DNA of 64,000 bases, from NCBI RefSeq assembly GCF_001700435.1, contig NZ_LYPC01000028.1:134288-198287 (forward strand), given 5' to 3'. This document shows positions 32,977 to 43,105 of the stretch, one piece after another. The position numbers were made by a program, and so were the translations under genes. The notes under the pieces are model-generated. The model was not told the DNA's origin and made no database searches. It was given only the letters and a program-made list of their open reading frames with translations. Source of the DNA: Paenibacillus pectinilyticus. GTDB taxonomy: Bacteria > Bacillota > Bacilli > Paenibacillales > NBRC-103111. Each line of letters starts with the position of its first letter. The stretch's first letter is position 1.

Positions 32977-35394
32977 TTAATAGATATTCCCAAAGGGTCT
33001 CAGTACAGCTAACAATCCAATCTCTTTCCACGTTAACGCCCCATCGGTGTACGTGGCCCCTGAAACAGCCGTCCACGCAGGCTGAGATACTCCTGATTTC
33101 CCCCCACCACTAATTACCTCATAAACATGTCCCTTTGCATTAATTCGCCAACCTGTCTCATAGTTGGTGGAAGCTACCCAGCTTTTAGCGTTCGCTATAC
33201 CCTCTTGCGTACAAATCCATCCCATATTTCCACCAGTTACAAGTGGAACCTTTATAACTTGTTGACTAAGGTAGTAGTACCCCGCGGTTGGCATAGTAGA
33301 CATCTTATCCGATTGAATCTCTGCAGTAACATTGATTAATTCAAAATTTGTAAACGTACAATTCATTTTTTTAATTGTTCTTGCAGAAACCATGTCAGCG
33401 CTAGTTTTCTCTGGGGAAGAAGAAATTATAGAATTAATGAATTCCACATCACCTAGGACACTACCATAGCCATCAAGTAGACCTTGATTTGAAGCTTTAC
33501 TCCGACTATAGGTTATTTTAGATCCCTTAATGGACACATTGCCCCAAAAGAATGATTGTATTAATGGAATGGAACCTAATGAAATGATGCAATTATCAAT
33601 AATTAAATTATGTCGAACGCTTCCAATATCATACATGGAAGAGCTAAATACTAACGGTTTCGTTGGGTTATTAATTGTACAATTAATCAACGTATGGGTA
33701 TTCAACCCAGTGGAGTACTCATATTGACCCTCTTGAAAATCCGAATCACGAACTGTAACCACTGAGGAGTTCTGAACTCTAATACGAGAATTGATAAATT
33801 TACAGCGACTAATTATGTCTAGTGATGTGGGCATCGCGTTTACATAAATACTACTATTATCTATAAATACGCATTGCTCAATCTTTGTTAGGTCGTTATT
33901 GACATTAAATTTACTATTATTTTTAAAAGTATTATTCCTAAAATTTAAGATTTGAACAGGAGAATCAACTACAGTATTATTTGTAAATACATTATTGGAT
34001 ATTGATGCAACACTCCCTCCACTACCCGGAAAGTTGAGAGAACTATTTATTACGATGTTATTCTCAATAATCCAGCTACGATGGAAATTATCAAATTCAT
34101 AACCATATAAGTTAGCAAAGTAAAAGTAATTATTCGTAATTACACAATTGTTTAAGTTATATAGAATTACTCCATATACGCAGTGTCGAAATTCATTGCC
34201 CGTTATCTCATTAAATTCCCCTCTCAGGGCTATAGCCATTCGAGTAGTATCAAATACATTATTCCTTATTTTACAATTATGACCAACATTATCTTCCGTA
34301 TTGATACAGTAACGAGTGAAATCAGTGAATGACGGTATACCATCAATATCATAATCTTGTGGAACAGCATTGTCATGAAAGTAATTATGCTGGATGGTTA
34401 CGTTATTCGTACCAAGTAAAATTCCTCCGCGATGATTTCGGTGAATTTCATTGTGTTCAATAATCACATCATCAGATAACCCTTGTTCAATTAAGTATAT
34501 CCAGTAAGGTGGGTTGCCTGGTAAGCACCCATCGTCAAGTGTTCCATTGCCTTCAAAGGTAATCTTTATTTTTGCCGCGTTCTTGGGGACACTCACCTTA
34601 TCCCTTGTTCTTACATCCGTATTACTGGAAATAAATGAATTATCAGATTTATAAAAGTTCAGACTGTACACACTTCCTGGTATGGAAGTTGTAGGAGCGT
34701 ATCCTAATCCAATCATGGTAAAAGATTTTATTTTACTAGGTAATGCTATGAAATTTGCACTTCGTAAACTGTTAGTTGTTAGCCCGTTAATTGTAGTCCC
34801 GCTTTTGAAATCAATTGAGCCAAACTCCATTGTACCAATATCAAATCCTGAATAAGGCGTGTAGCCTAAACTAATAGCATCACCCATAAACTGCGAAAGA
34901 TTACAGTTCCGAACACTGCAATAATTAGCGCCTGTTCCAAATCTAATACCGTACGTCGTCTCTATCGCTTTTTCTGCGGAAGATGAGAAACTGCGATCAA
35001 TCCGATCTCCTATCAAGTTCAAATTTTGAATGTGTGTGTATGGTGTGGTACAAAGTATAACACTCCCGGAAAATTGAATAATCGGATTTGTTGTTAGATC
35101 AAAAGGTGATCGAACATCTGAATCATAGATGACCTTTAGATTGGAAAAATTAAAATCTATGGTCAGATTTGATTTTGTGATTATTGGATTGGGATAACAA
35201 ACAGCATAATCAGCTCTAGGGAATACGACATGATTATATCCATTATCATAGGCATATTGTAATACTTTGTTAATGCCAATTATATTATTGTTAGCATTTA
35301 CATAATTGGATTTCACATAAGGCTTAACAGGAAATCCTGTTACAATGCCATAAGTTACAAGATCTGTCGCAGTTATCGAATAAATTCTCGCCAT
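32977..35394 (-). CDS. Right-handed beta-helix protein, tailspike or depolymerase-like
   Basis: An 805-residue protein with GGAGGTG before the ATG. An N-terminal region (ATDLVTYGIVTG...NGYNHVVFPRADYAV) resembles the start of pectate-lyase-superfamily proteins, then residues 100-700 carry many short Asn-rich turns (CSVRNCNLSQF, NVTIQHNYFHDN, ENNIVINSSLNF) of a parallel beta-helix. The last 75 residues (CTQEGIANAKSWVAS, GHVYEVISGGGKSG, DGALTWKEIG) look like a small carbohydrate-binding module of the kind found on phage tail fibres. There is no signal peptide, unlike its neighbour. It could be a polysaccharide-trimming enzyme or a domesticated phage tailspike. Confidence 0.8.
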   Translation of the reverse strand: MARIYSITATDLVTYGIVTGFPVKPYVKSNYVNANNNIIGINKVLQYAYDNGYNHVVFPRADYAVCYPNPIITKSNLTIDFNFSNLKVIYDSDVRSPFDLTTNPIIQFSGSVILCTTPYTHIQNLNLIGDRIDRSFSSSAEKAIETTYGIRFGTGANYCSVRNCNLSQFMGDAISLGYTPYSGFDIGTMEFGSIDFKSGTTINGLTTNSLRSANFIALPSKIKSFTMIGLGYAPTTSIPGSVYSLNFYKSDNSFISSNTDVRTRDKVSVPKNAAKIKITFEGNGTLDDGCLPGNPPYWIYLIEQGLSDDVIIEHNEIHRNHRGGILLGTNNVTIQHNYFHDNAVPQDYDIDGIPSFTDFTRYCINTEDNVGHNCKIRNNVFDTTRMAIALRGEFNEITGNEFRHCVYGVILYNLNNCVITNNYFYFANLYGYEFDNFHRSWIIENNIVINSSLNFPGSGGSVASISNNVFTNNTVVDSPVQILNFRNNTFKNNSKFNVNNDLTKIEQCVFIDNSSIYVNAMPTSLDIISRCKFINSRIRVQNSSVVTVRDSDFQEGQYEYSTGLNTHTLINCTINNPTKPLVFSSSMYDIGSVRHNLIIDNCIISLGSIPLIQSFFWGNVSIKGSKITYSRSKASNQGLLDGYGSVLGDVEFINSIISSSPEKTSADMVSARTIKKMNCTFTNFELINVTAEIQSDKMSTMPTAGYYYLSQQVIKVPLVTGGNMGWICTQEGIANAKSWVASTNYETGWRINAKGHVYEVISGGGKSGVSQPAWTAVSGATYTDGALTWKEIGLLAVLRPFGNIY

Positions 35395-35556
35395 GTACCT
35401 TTACACCTCCATTTTTCTCTTCTATTAAGATATTCAAAGCAATGTAAAGGGTAAGTGATATATAACTATAATCATCGCAATTCCGCGCATCCAACAAAAC
35501 TGACTAATCGCTTGCTGCTATAAAAGTACGAAAAAGGCTTCCTTTTTTAACAGAAA

Positions 35557-35614
35557 AACACCTTTCTTGTTATCATGGAAGTGTCGAGCAACCATGCTAA
35601 CAAAGAAAGGTGTT
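35557..35614. repeat. Long inverted repeat behind the second flippase gene
   Basis: AACACCTTTCTTGTTATCATGG and CCATGCTAACAAAGAAAGGTGTT form a nearly perfect 22-bp stem with a 13-base loop, starting 18 bases after the flippase stop. On the minus strand it is followed by TTTTTCTG and then a second small palindrome (35530-35548). It reads as a strong terminator for operon 3. The length of the stem would also fit a leftover of a small mobile element. Confidence 0.7.
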
Positions 35615-35631
35615 GTGATTCATTACTGAGA

Positions 35632-37179
35632 TTATACTTGATATGAGTCTATTTTGGGTCTTCTCTTACTGCTTACATATTGCTTTAATACCTGATATAG
35701 ATATTGAAATTCTTTGGTCTTATAAAATAAACATACGTAAATTAGATTCGGAATCGTGATACAAATTAATCCTCTTACAATAATTGAAACTAGACTATTT
35801 CCCACTACGATTGATTGACCTACGTACGATGTCACTATGCATGTCAAAATCGTTAAAACTGCATACACGCCGTATTTAGCAAAGTATAACCATATCGATT
35901 TCTTGAAAATATTTTTATACACAATGAGTGGTTGCGTCCAAAAAACGGTAACAATCGTGCTAATTGTTGTGCCCATAAAAATACCCGCTAAATCAAAGTA
36001 CCTTAATAAGACAAGAGAGGCAATTAAGTTTAAGATTCCCTCTATGATGGGTACATACTTATCTTGAACAAACAAACCTGCTCTGGTTTTAAATGTAGCT
36101 ATGGATGTACGCATTCCCGTCAAATAAAAGTTTACTAAAATTAACATGTAAGTTCGATGATCTAAAAGGAAACCGCTGCCGAGCCACCAGTTTATGAATG
36201 GCTCTAACACATTGTATAAAAAGATTACAATTATCGAAAATAGCCAAAAATTCACCAAATAGGTGATTTTAAAAATGGAGTAATTCTTTTCACTGCTCTC
36301 TGTGGCAATTAAATTCCCAATACTAGCTCCAATTCCGCTAAGGATAGGGCTTAATATACCAGATAGTTGCCCCAGAAGCATTGTATAGTTTGAATAAAAG
36401 CCTACAACTGCGATACTAATGAATGAAGATATTAATAAACTATCTGTTCCAAATACAAGATAACTACCTACATTATGTAGAAATAATGCTTTTATATTCT
36501 TAATGATATTATCCTTTGTACTTACATCAACATCATGTTTAACACTTGTTTTCAGATACTGATATTTTCTATCTACAATTATTCCGTTTACGATATTTTG
36601 GAACACTAATACGATGAGTTCAATGGCTAAGTATAGAATATAGTTATGAGTAACAATTAGAATCCATATTTTAATAAATGTAACAACAACCTGAAACAAC
36701 AATTCCATTCTAGCTAGTATGTACCCTTTTTGATCGGCTTGAATCAATGTCCATTTATGAGCATTGAAATATGAAATCATATTCTTAAATACAAATAAAA
36801 AATAGATGGTGGGTAGATATGGGATTTTGCTTGCATCTTTAATAAAATGGCCAAGTAAAGGATATATACAAATACTTATTAATAATATAATTAGAGCTAA
36901 TATTCGATATGTCTTTCGATATAGTTGTATCAAAGCGATAATTTTATAGCGATCATTGTCTGCGAGCGGTTTATATAAGTTGTATGTAATACTTATCCCT
37001 ATGCCCCCTTCTACCAGCGCCATCATGGACAACACATTAATTAGTAGGGCATTCACTCCTAAATATTCAATGCCTAGGCTATCTATAAATACCTTCCTAG
37101 AAACAAAACCTAGTAGTGTGATAACGACTTGTGAGAAGATACTCATTCCGATGTTTTTAATTGAATTCTGTGTTCTCAT
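35632..37179 (-). CDS. Wzx-type flippase of operon 3
   Basis: A 515-residue membrane protein with about 14 helices and the MOP-family opening (NIGMSIFSQVVITLLGFVSRKVFIDSLGIEYLGVNALLINVL). The YNLYKPLADND segment near 70 is common in flippases of this subfamily. It should export lipid-linked oligosaccharides. Operon 3 has no polymerase or initiating transferase, and operon 2 has both but no flippase, so the two SinR-controlled operons may build one polymer. The start overlaps the GT2 stop by four bases. Confidence 0.87.
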   Translation of the reverse strand: MRTQNSIKNIGMSIFSQVVITLLGFVSRKVFIDSLGIEYLGVNALLINVLSMMALVEGGIGISITYNLYKPLADNDRYKIIALIQLYRKTYRILALIILLISICIYPLLGHFIKDASKIPYLPTIYFLFVFKNMISYFNAHKWTLIQADQKGYILARMELLFQVVVTFIKIWILIVTHNYILYLAIELIVLVFQNIVNGIIVDRKYQYLKTSVKHDVDVSTKDNIIKNIKALFLHNVGSYLVFGTDSLLISSFISIAVVGFYSNYTMLLGQLSGILSPILSGIGASIGNLIATESSEKNYSIFKITYLVNFWLFSIIVIFLYNVLEPFINWWLGSGFLLDHRTYMLILVNFYLTGMRTSIATFKTRAGLFVQDKYVPIIEGILNLIASLVLLRYFDLAGIFMGTTISTIVTVFWTQPLIVYKNIFKKSIWLYFAKYGVYAVLTILTCIVTSYVGQSIVVGNSLVSIIVRGLICITIPNLIYVCLFYKTKEFQYLYQVLKQYVSSKRRPKIDSYQV

Positions 37180-38216
37180 TGTGCCTTTACCTTTTCCAAA
37201 TAAGATTGCACTCTCGTTTTTGTTTTTTCGAACTGTACAAATAGTTTTTCATTCTTATTTACGCATATTCTTTTCAAGAATTTATAATAAACGGAGGGAC
37301 ATTCGTAGTAAGCAATATGTTTTTGAAAATCTCTATCATTCATTATATTTGATAGGATCTTATGCTTTTTTTGTAAAGATAGAGGGCTATGTACTACGCT
37401 TTGCATATAATTAGTCGCAGCTGAAATATAATCTTGAAGTATGTGATTCATATAGTCATCTAACTTATACTTTTCACATAAATAAATGCCGAAATTTTTA
37501 TTATCTTGAATATAGTCAAACATGTTTTCCCTAAACTTCTGAGATAGTGAATTTTCTTTGCGGATGTAATAGTTGTATAGCGGCCTATCTGTAAAAACTA
37601 GTTTATTTATCTGGGTTAATAACGTAAGATTCAATCGAGCATCTTCGCCAAAATGCATATTGGGGTTAAATCTATTTGCAATATTTTCAAAGCATGACCT
37701 TTTATATAGTTTATTATAGCAAGATAGAAGACTATAGTAGTTGCGCATTAATATTGCTGGAATAATATGATTTTCTATTATTTTATTATCAACAACACAA
37801 TGAGCTTGATCCCAAATCGAGGTTATAGATATTTGATTTCTTACTTCATCTATGACTTGAAATGGGCAAACAATCATATCTGCCGTGTACTTCAAGGCGT
37901 ACTCGATTAAGCAATTGTACATATCCGGGTGTATATCATCATCTGAGTCAATAAATCCGATATACTCTCCTTGAGCCATTTCTATTCCACTGTTACGTGC
38001 TGACGATACTCCACCGTTCTCTTTATGGATTGCTTTCACTCTTGCATCCCTCTGCGCGTATTCATCACAGATAACACCGCAATTGTCTGGTGATCCATCA
38101 TTAATTAGAATAAGCTCAAAATCAGTAAACGTTTGTGCTAATATGGAATCAATACATTTGCTTAAATGCGTTTCCACATTGTATACAGGGACGATGATAC
38201 TTATTTTGGGTTTCAT
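37176..38216 (-). CDS. GT2-family glycosyltransferase
   Basis: A 346-residue GT-A transferase opening with PKISIIVPVYNVETHLSKCI, the DGSPDNCG loop near 42, NGGVSSARNSGIE near 75 and the metal-binding GFIDSDDDIHPDMY near 97. The C-terminal half is helical and charged, as in EpsJ/CpsJ-like enzymes. It adds a sugar to the repeat unit of operon 3. Confidence 0.92.
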   Translation of the reverse strand: MKPKISIIVPVYNVETHLSKCIDSILAQTFTDFELILINDGSPDNCGVICDEYAQRDARVKAIHKENGGVSSARNSGIEMAQGEYIGFIDSDDDIHPDMYNCLIEYALKYTADMIVCPFQVIDEVRNQISITSIWDQAHCVVDNKIIENHIIPAILMRNYYSLLSCYNKLYKRSCFENIANRFNPNMHFGEDARLNLTLLTQINKLVFTDRPLYNYYIRKENSLSQKFRENMFDYIQDNKNFGIYLCEKYKLDDYMNHILQDYISAATNYMQSVVHSPLSLQKKHKILSNIMNDRDFQKHIAYYECPSVYYKFLKRICVNKNEKLFVQFEKTKTRVQSYLEKVKAQ

Positions 38217-38230
38217 GTATTAACCCCTTT

Positions 38231-39418
38231 CTACACTAAATTAGCAAATAATTGGTGAGCGTTTTCGTATGAATCCATGCTCGTTTTCCATAAATTATTA
38301 GTCAACCTATCACGTTCTTCCGGATGATCGATCAGATATTTAACTTTGTCATACAAGCTATTTTCATCATAGTTAACAACCCATCCGTTATATCCGTCTA
38401 CAAGTTGCTCATGAGCTCCTGTAAAATCGGTTGTGACAATGGGCTTACATAAACATCTAGCCTCCGCTAGTGTAAGACAATAACCTTCATGTCTTGATGG
38501 TTGAACATAGATATCCGCCTGTTCTATGTAGGGATACGGATTTGGCGTTGCTCCTACTAGTATAAAGTCATCCATTACCCCGTATTGCCGAATTAACATT
38601 TCATATTCCATTCTCTCCACGCCATTACCGATACAATACCATCTGACGCAATATCCCTCCCGACGCAATCTAGCTAACACTTTAATCGCGAGGTCTTGAC
38701 CCTTTTCCTTAGAAAGCCTTCCTACTGTTACAATTTGTATCCCGTTAAACGCTTCATCAAATTGAACAGGTGCTCTGGACATTTCACGTATAACATTTGA
38801 TTGTATGACATTTTTAAATACTTCTGTCTTTCCCGTAGTTGAGGGGATTTTCTTCAACAATTGTTGTTGGGCTTCTTCAGAAACAACATAGATTGAATTA
38901 TATTTTCGGTATAATTTGGTATACAATTTTGTGTTTATTGCGAATTTTGAAACGTCGAAATGAACCCAGGATATTTTCTTCGCTGCGCTTACTTTGTTCG
39001 CAATATAATAATCTATAATATCAGTAGGCCCTTGATAAGTAATGGCTACATCATATTCATTGGAATGGTTCGGAACACTCTTAAATACTTCTCTGTAGTA
39101 TACATGCCTAAGATCAAAAAATTTAGATACACAATATGAATAAGTAAACGAAATTAATTTTGAGTAGCGTTTGTTTTTCAGGTAACTTTTAATTGTTTTT
39201 TGAGGTGGTTGCAGGATAATCGGCTGCAATTCTTTAAACCATGAGGCTTCTTGAACGTTCACCCAGTCTGGTACATGCGCTAAGAATTCGCCTTTTTTCT
39301 CTAATAGCAATAGTGTAACCTCGTATGACTCTTGGGGGATAATAGATAACAATGAAAGCAATGATTTTTCTACGCCTCCAATGTTCATACTGCTCATCAC
39401 TAAAAGTATTTTTTTCAT
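38231..39418 (-). CDS. GT4-family glycosyltransferase, tandem paralogue 4 of 4
   Basis: A 395-residue GT-B transferase: MSSMNIGGVEKSLLSLLSII at the N-terminus, VGRLSKEKGQDLAIKVLARL near 230, and PSRHEGYCLTLAEARCL near 312, where Glu replaces part of the usual E-x7-E. It is one of four consecutive genes with the same architecture and shared unusual blocks (SWVHFDVSKF; TPNPYPYIEQADIYVQPSRHEGY). Tandem duplication with divergence is evident. Confidence 0.9.
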   Translation of the reverse strand: MKKILLVMSSMNIGGVEKSLLSLLSIIPQESYEVTLLLLEKKGEFLAHVPDWVNVQEASWFKELQPIILQPPQKTIKSYLKNKRYSKLISFTYSYCVSKFFDLRHVYYREVFKSVPNHSNEYDVAITYQGPTDIIDYYIANKVSAAKKISWVHFDVSKFAINTKLYTKLYRKYNSIYVVSEEAQQQLLKKIPSTTGKTEVFKNVIQSNVIREMSRAPVQFDEAFNGIQIVTVGRLSKEKGQDLAIKVLARLRREGYCVRWYCIGNGVERMEYEMLIRQYGVMDDFILVGATPNPYPYIEQADIYVQPSRHEGYCLTLAEARCLCKPIVTTDFTGAHEQLVDGYNGWVVNYDENSLYDKVKYLIDHPEERDRLTNNLWKTSMDSYENAHQLFANLV

Positions 39419-39439
39419 GATAGCCCCCCATTCTTTTAC

Positions 39440-40633
39440 CTATTGGACATCCGCTAATTTATAAAATTTATGTATCTCTTCCCTGGTATCGATTCGTTCA
39501 TCCCTTAAATTCGCTCTAAATTTACTCCTTAATTCTCCATCGTCCAACAACCGCTTAATCGCTTGATACATCTGAAGCTCATCAAAATTAACTATAAGTC
39601 CTGTTTGATTATGGGTGATTTGCTCCCCAGATCCTGTGAAATTCGTACTTATAATAGGATTATCAAAGCATCTCGCTTCGGAAAGGGTGATACAGTAACC
39701 CTCATGGCGTGAAGATTGTACATAAATATCACACTGTTTCATGAAAGGATATGGATTGGGATTAGCCCCAAGTAAAATGTATTCATTTTCAACACCATAC
39801 TGCGCAATTATTTTTTTGAATTCTTCTCGCTCGCTGCCATCTCCAATGCAATACCATCTTACACTGTACCCTTCAGCTTTAAGTCTGGCCAACACAGGAA
39901 TTGTTAAATCTTGACCTTTTTCTCTACATAGTCGACCAACTGTAAGAAATCTTATCCCTTTAAAATCATCTTCGAATCCATTTCCTTCATCAGCCATCTT
40001 TAGAACAAACTCTTTAGATAATATATTAAAGAAGCTATCTGTTTTCTCTTCCACGTTCGGTATAGCCTTTATGAACTTTTCTCTAGCTTCTCTTGACACG
40101 ACAAAGATTTTATCAAACTTGTCATAAATTTTTGCAGCAAACCTTAAACTGAAAGTTATTTGGGTAATATCAAAATGAATCCACTGAACCTTCTTATTTG
40201 CATTAATTTTATTAGCTATGAAATAGCTGACGAAGTCCACTGGTCCTGCATAAGCTACAGCAACATCATATCGTTCATTCATCTCGGGATAATCTTTAAA
40301 TACATATTTTAAAAAAGGACTCCTATCCTTTTTTATTTTAGAAAGTATGTGTAGGCAAAGTACATTTAAACCTTTAATCCATTTTCCCTTCTTCACAAAG
40401 TTAGAAGCAATTACCCACGGTGGCTCATTCACCATTTGATTTATGTGTGGATGATCGTGAATATACTCAACGCATACTCCATCCGGAATATAGGCTAGAA
40501 ATCCTCCGTATTCTTCCATCATTAACAATGTTATTTTGTATTTATCCTTAGGTATTTCTGACAGCATTGTTAATAAAGCTTTCTCCGTTCCACCGACGTT
40601 CATATTGATTAACATGAAAAGTATTTTTTTCAT
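39440..40633 (-). CDS. GT4-family glycosyltransferase, tandem paralogue 3 of 4
   Basis: A 397-residue enzyme, the closest relative of the gene at 38231-39418. Shared blocks include MNVGGTEKALLTMLSEIP, QWIHFDITQ, VGRLCREKGQDLTIPVLARL, RWYCIGDGSE and NPNPYPFMKQCDIYVQSSRHEGYC. The two probably arose by a recent duplication and may add related sugars in sequence. Confidence 0.9.
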   Translation of the reverse strand: MKKILFMLINMNVGGTEKALLTMLSEIPKDKYKITLLMMEEYGGFLAYIPDGVCVEYIHDHPHINQMVNEPPWVIASNFVKKGKWIKGLNVLCLHILSKIKKDRSPFLKYVFKDYPEMNERYDVAVAYAGPVDFVSYFIANKINANKKVQWIHFDITQITFSLRFAAKIYDKFDKIFVVSREAREKFIKAIPNVEEKTDSFFNILSKEFVLKMADEGNGFEDDFKGIRFLTVGRLCREKGQDLTIPVLARLKAEGYSVRWYCIGDGSEREEFKKIIAQYGVENEYILLGANPNPYPFMKQCDIYVQSSRHEGYCITLSEARCFDNPIISTNFTGSGEQITHNQTGLIVNFDELQMYQAIKRLLDDGELRSKFRANLRDERIDTREEIHKFYKLADVQ

Positions 40634-40653
40634 TGAACACTTTCCTAACTTAA

Positions 40654-41847
40654 TTAGTTAATTAATTCGTAAAATTTTTCAAGTTCCTCAATGTTTCCTT
40701 TTTTCTCACATTTTAAATATTTAGTTATGTTTTCTCTCAATTCATTGTCATTAATTAACTTTTGAACCCCTTCGGCAACCGCCTCTCCTGTCATATCAAC
40801 TACAAGTCCATTCTTTCCATCAATCATTTGGTTATAAACAGAATCGAACCGAGTAGAAACAACCGGAATATTTAGCATCCTAGCTTCTGCAATAGCTAAT
40901 CCAAAACCTTCGTGTCTGGATGTTTGTACGTAGATATCACATTTACTTATGATTGGATAGGGGTTTGACTTCACACCAAGCAAAACGAAATTATCATATA
41001 AATCAAGCTTCTTAATGTTATCTTCTAATTCTTTTTTTAGTGGACCCTTTCCTAGGGAATACCATTTAAATTTAATCCCTTTTTCTTTTAACTTTTTACA
41101 TGCATCCAGTGCAATATCATATCCTTTTTCTTGAGATAGTCTTCCAATCGTTAATATTCTGACTCCATCAAACTTATCATCTAACTCCTTACTTTCTGCT
41201 TCGGCCATTTTTGAAATCATCTGAAAGTTATTAATATCATAGATTACATGCGTCTTATCTAAGAAATAAGGGAATGTTTCTACAAATACTTCTTTTGCTG
41301 AATGAGAAACACCAACGATCTTTTTGTATTTATTATAGAATTTTTTTTGATATTGTCTTTCCTTCTCATCGAGCCTGTAACTTACATTTACCCATGCGTA
41401 TTTTTCCTTTGCTTTTACTTTATCAGCCACATAAAAGGTAGGAACTCCTTGTGCATAACTAATCGCAATATCATACTCTTTGGGATTGCATTCAATCACA
41501 TCAGAGACACTCTGCCAAAAAATCCTTGCTTCTTGTGCTGTTCCATTCCTGGCAAACCTTAATTTAATTGAGTATTTTATTCTAGACATAAACATACTTA
41601 AGTTAACATTTGAAATTGAAAATAAGAGACTCTCTTTAATATTTAATTGTGAAAACTGCATATATTTCAGAGGTTGTACTATTCGAACATCCTCCGGCAA
41701 TAGTTCTTCAAAAGCCCCACCATGCGCAAAAAGCATTAAATCAACTGAATATTCAGAGTAGTCAAGTAAGCTTAATAAGGAGGTTAGACTCTTTTCAGCT
41801 CCTGCACAATTGAGCGAATCAATCACAAACAGCATGGTTTTCTTCAT
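40654..41847 (-). CDS. GT4-family glycosyltransferase, tandem paralogue 2 of 4
   Basis: A 397-residue enzyme. The ATG at 41847 (AAGGAG 11 bases upstream, start MKKTMLFVIDSLNCAGAEKSL) is preferred to the upstream GTG that overlaps the ribosome binding site. The shared blocks are kept but more diverged: YAWVNVSYRL, IGRLSQEKGYDIALDACKKL and NPYPIISKCDIYVQTSRHEGFG. It is lysine-rich and lower in GC than the genes to the right. Confidence 0.9.
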   Translation of the reverse strand: MKKTMLFVIDSLNCAGAEKSLTSLLSLLDYSEYSVDLMLFAHGGAFEELLPEDVRIVQPLKYMQFSQLNIKESLLFSISNVNLSMFMSRIKYSIKLRFARNGTAQEARIFWQSVSDVIECNPKEYDIAISYAQGVPTFYVADKVKAKEKYAWVNVSYRLDEKERQYQKKFYNKYKKIVGVSHSAKEVFVETFPYFLDKTHVIYDINNFQMISKMAEAESKELDDKFDGVRILTIGRLSQEKGYDIALDACKKLKEKGIKFKWYSLGKGPLKKELEDNIKKLDLYDNFVLLGVKSNPYPIISKCDIYVQTSRHEGFGLAIAEARMLNIPVVSTRFDSVYNQMIDGKNGLVVDMTGEAVAEGVQKLINDNELRENITKYLKCEKKGNIEELEKFYELIN

Positions 41848-41908
41848 AAGATAAAACACTCCTTAATCAATACTACAGTAGCTGGTTGCAGCATAATATC
41901 CTATATCT

Positions 41909-43105
41909 CTAGAGTAAATTGTAAATCTTATTCAGTTCATAACTATTTTCATAATCCATATTTTCACAATAGTTTTTAATCTTTTGTCTAAATGCTTTAT
42001 CCCAAAATATTTTTTCTATCCCAGCAATAATTCCTTCTACACTCAATTCACAAATTACCCCTTCTAAGCCCTCTTGAATTTGACTACTGGATGTTGAATA
42101 TTTCGTAATTAATATCGGTTTTCCAAGTATTTTTGCCTCCGTGACTGTAACTGCTTTTCCCTCATAACGTGATGGCTGTACATATACGTCACATGCCTTA
42201 ATATACGGATAAGGATTCGTTTTCTTACCTAGGAGTAAAAAGCTTTCCTCAACTTTATACTCGACAATCAGCTTTTTTAACTCCGCCTCAAATCCGCCAT
42301 ACCCTACGACCAACCACCGAATATTGGTGAGACCTTTGTCGTGTAAACCTCTCAATGCTTGAATTGCCATATCGAATCCCTTGACGTAAGATAATCTGCC
42401 TACAGATACTAGCGTGAAAGCCATTTTATCCGCTGCTATTTGAGGTTGTTCGTTATTGGCCATTTTCCTAATGAAGGAGGGTGATGTTATATTCTCAATT
42501 AAAGTAACTCTTGACTTTAGGCTTGGATATTTCGTCAAGAACGCATCCGTACATGCTTCCGAAATCGAAGCAATCACATCAAATTTATTCCACACCGCCA
42601 AGTCGATGTGATTATCAATTTCAAGCTCACTATAGTCGGTATGAATCCAAGCTAGCTTCTTCGCAGCAGCAACCTTCGTGGCGACAATATCATGAGGCCA
42701 GGCGTAGCTGATGGCTAAGTCGTATTGCTTTTTAATCGGGGGCAACACGAATCTTGTATATTTCAGATCCAGCTGCATTTGGATATAACCCGGTCCCTCT
42801 TTAAGCTTTCTCCTCCTGGCTTTCATACCAGCTACCGTCTTGCTAAAAGCTCTAATCAGAAGCGCTGAAACATGCCCTTCTTTTACACATTGCTTAACCG
42901 ATTTCCGAAAAACCGTATATGCCGGCACTTCCGGCAGCACGTTAACCTGAGGTGGAATTAAGCTCATGAAGTCACCCGAATGATGGCAGATGAAGAGATC
43001 AACCTCGAATTTCTCATAATTAAAACCTTCCAACATATTGATTAAGCTGCGTTCAACCCCGCCAATTTCCATATCAAACACCGAAATGAAGATTTTAGTT
43101 CGCAT
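41909..43105 (-). CDS. GT4-family glycosyltransferase, tandem paralogue 1 of 4
   Basis: A 398-residue enzyme and the first of the tandem set. MEIGGVERSLINMLEGFNYEKF, AWIHTDYSELEIDNHID, VGRLSYVKGFDMAIQALRGL and NPYPYIKACDVYVQPSRYEGKA are the equivalents of the blocks in its neighbours. It overlaps the acetyltransferase gene by 11 bases. Confidence 0.9.
   Translation of the reverse strand: MRTKIFISVFDMEIGGVERSLINMLEGFNYEKFEVDLFICHHSGDFMSLIPPQVNVLPEVPAYTVFRKSVKQCVKEGHVSALLIRAFSKTVAGMKARRRKLKEGPGYIQMQLDLKYTRFVLPPIKKQYDLAISYAWPHDIVATKVAAAKKLAWIHTDYSELEIDNHIDLAVWNKFDVIASISEACTDAFLTKYPSLKSRVTLIENITSPSFIRKMANNEQPQIAADKMAFTLVSVGRLSYVKGFDMAIQALRGLHDKGLTNIRWLVVGYGGFEAELKKLIVEYKVEESFLLLGKKTNPYPYIKACDVYVQPSRYEGKAVTVTEAKILGKPILITKYSTSSSQIQEGLEGVICELSVEGIIAGIEKIFWDKAFRQKIKNYCENMDYENSYELNKIYNLL

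Noticed and set aside
32879..33076. 65-residue minus-strand frame overlapping the end of the 805-residue gene
   Set aside because: It overlaps the coding end and the terminator hairpin, has no ribosome binding site, and composition is unlike a protein.
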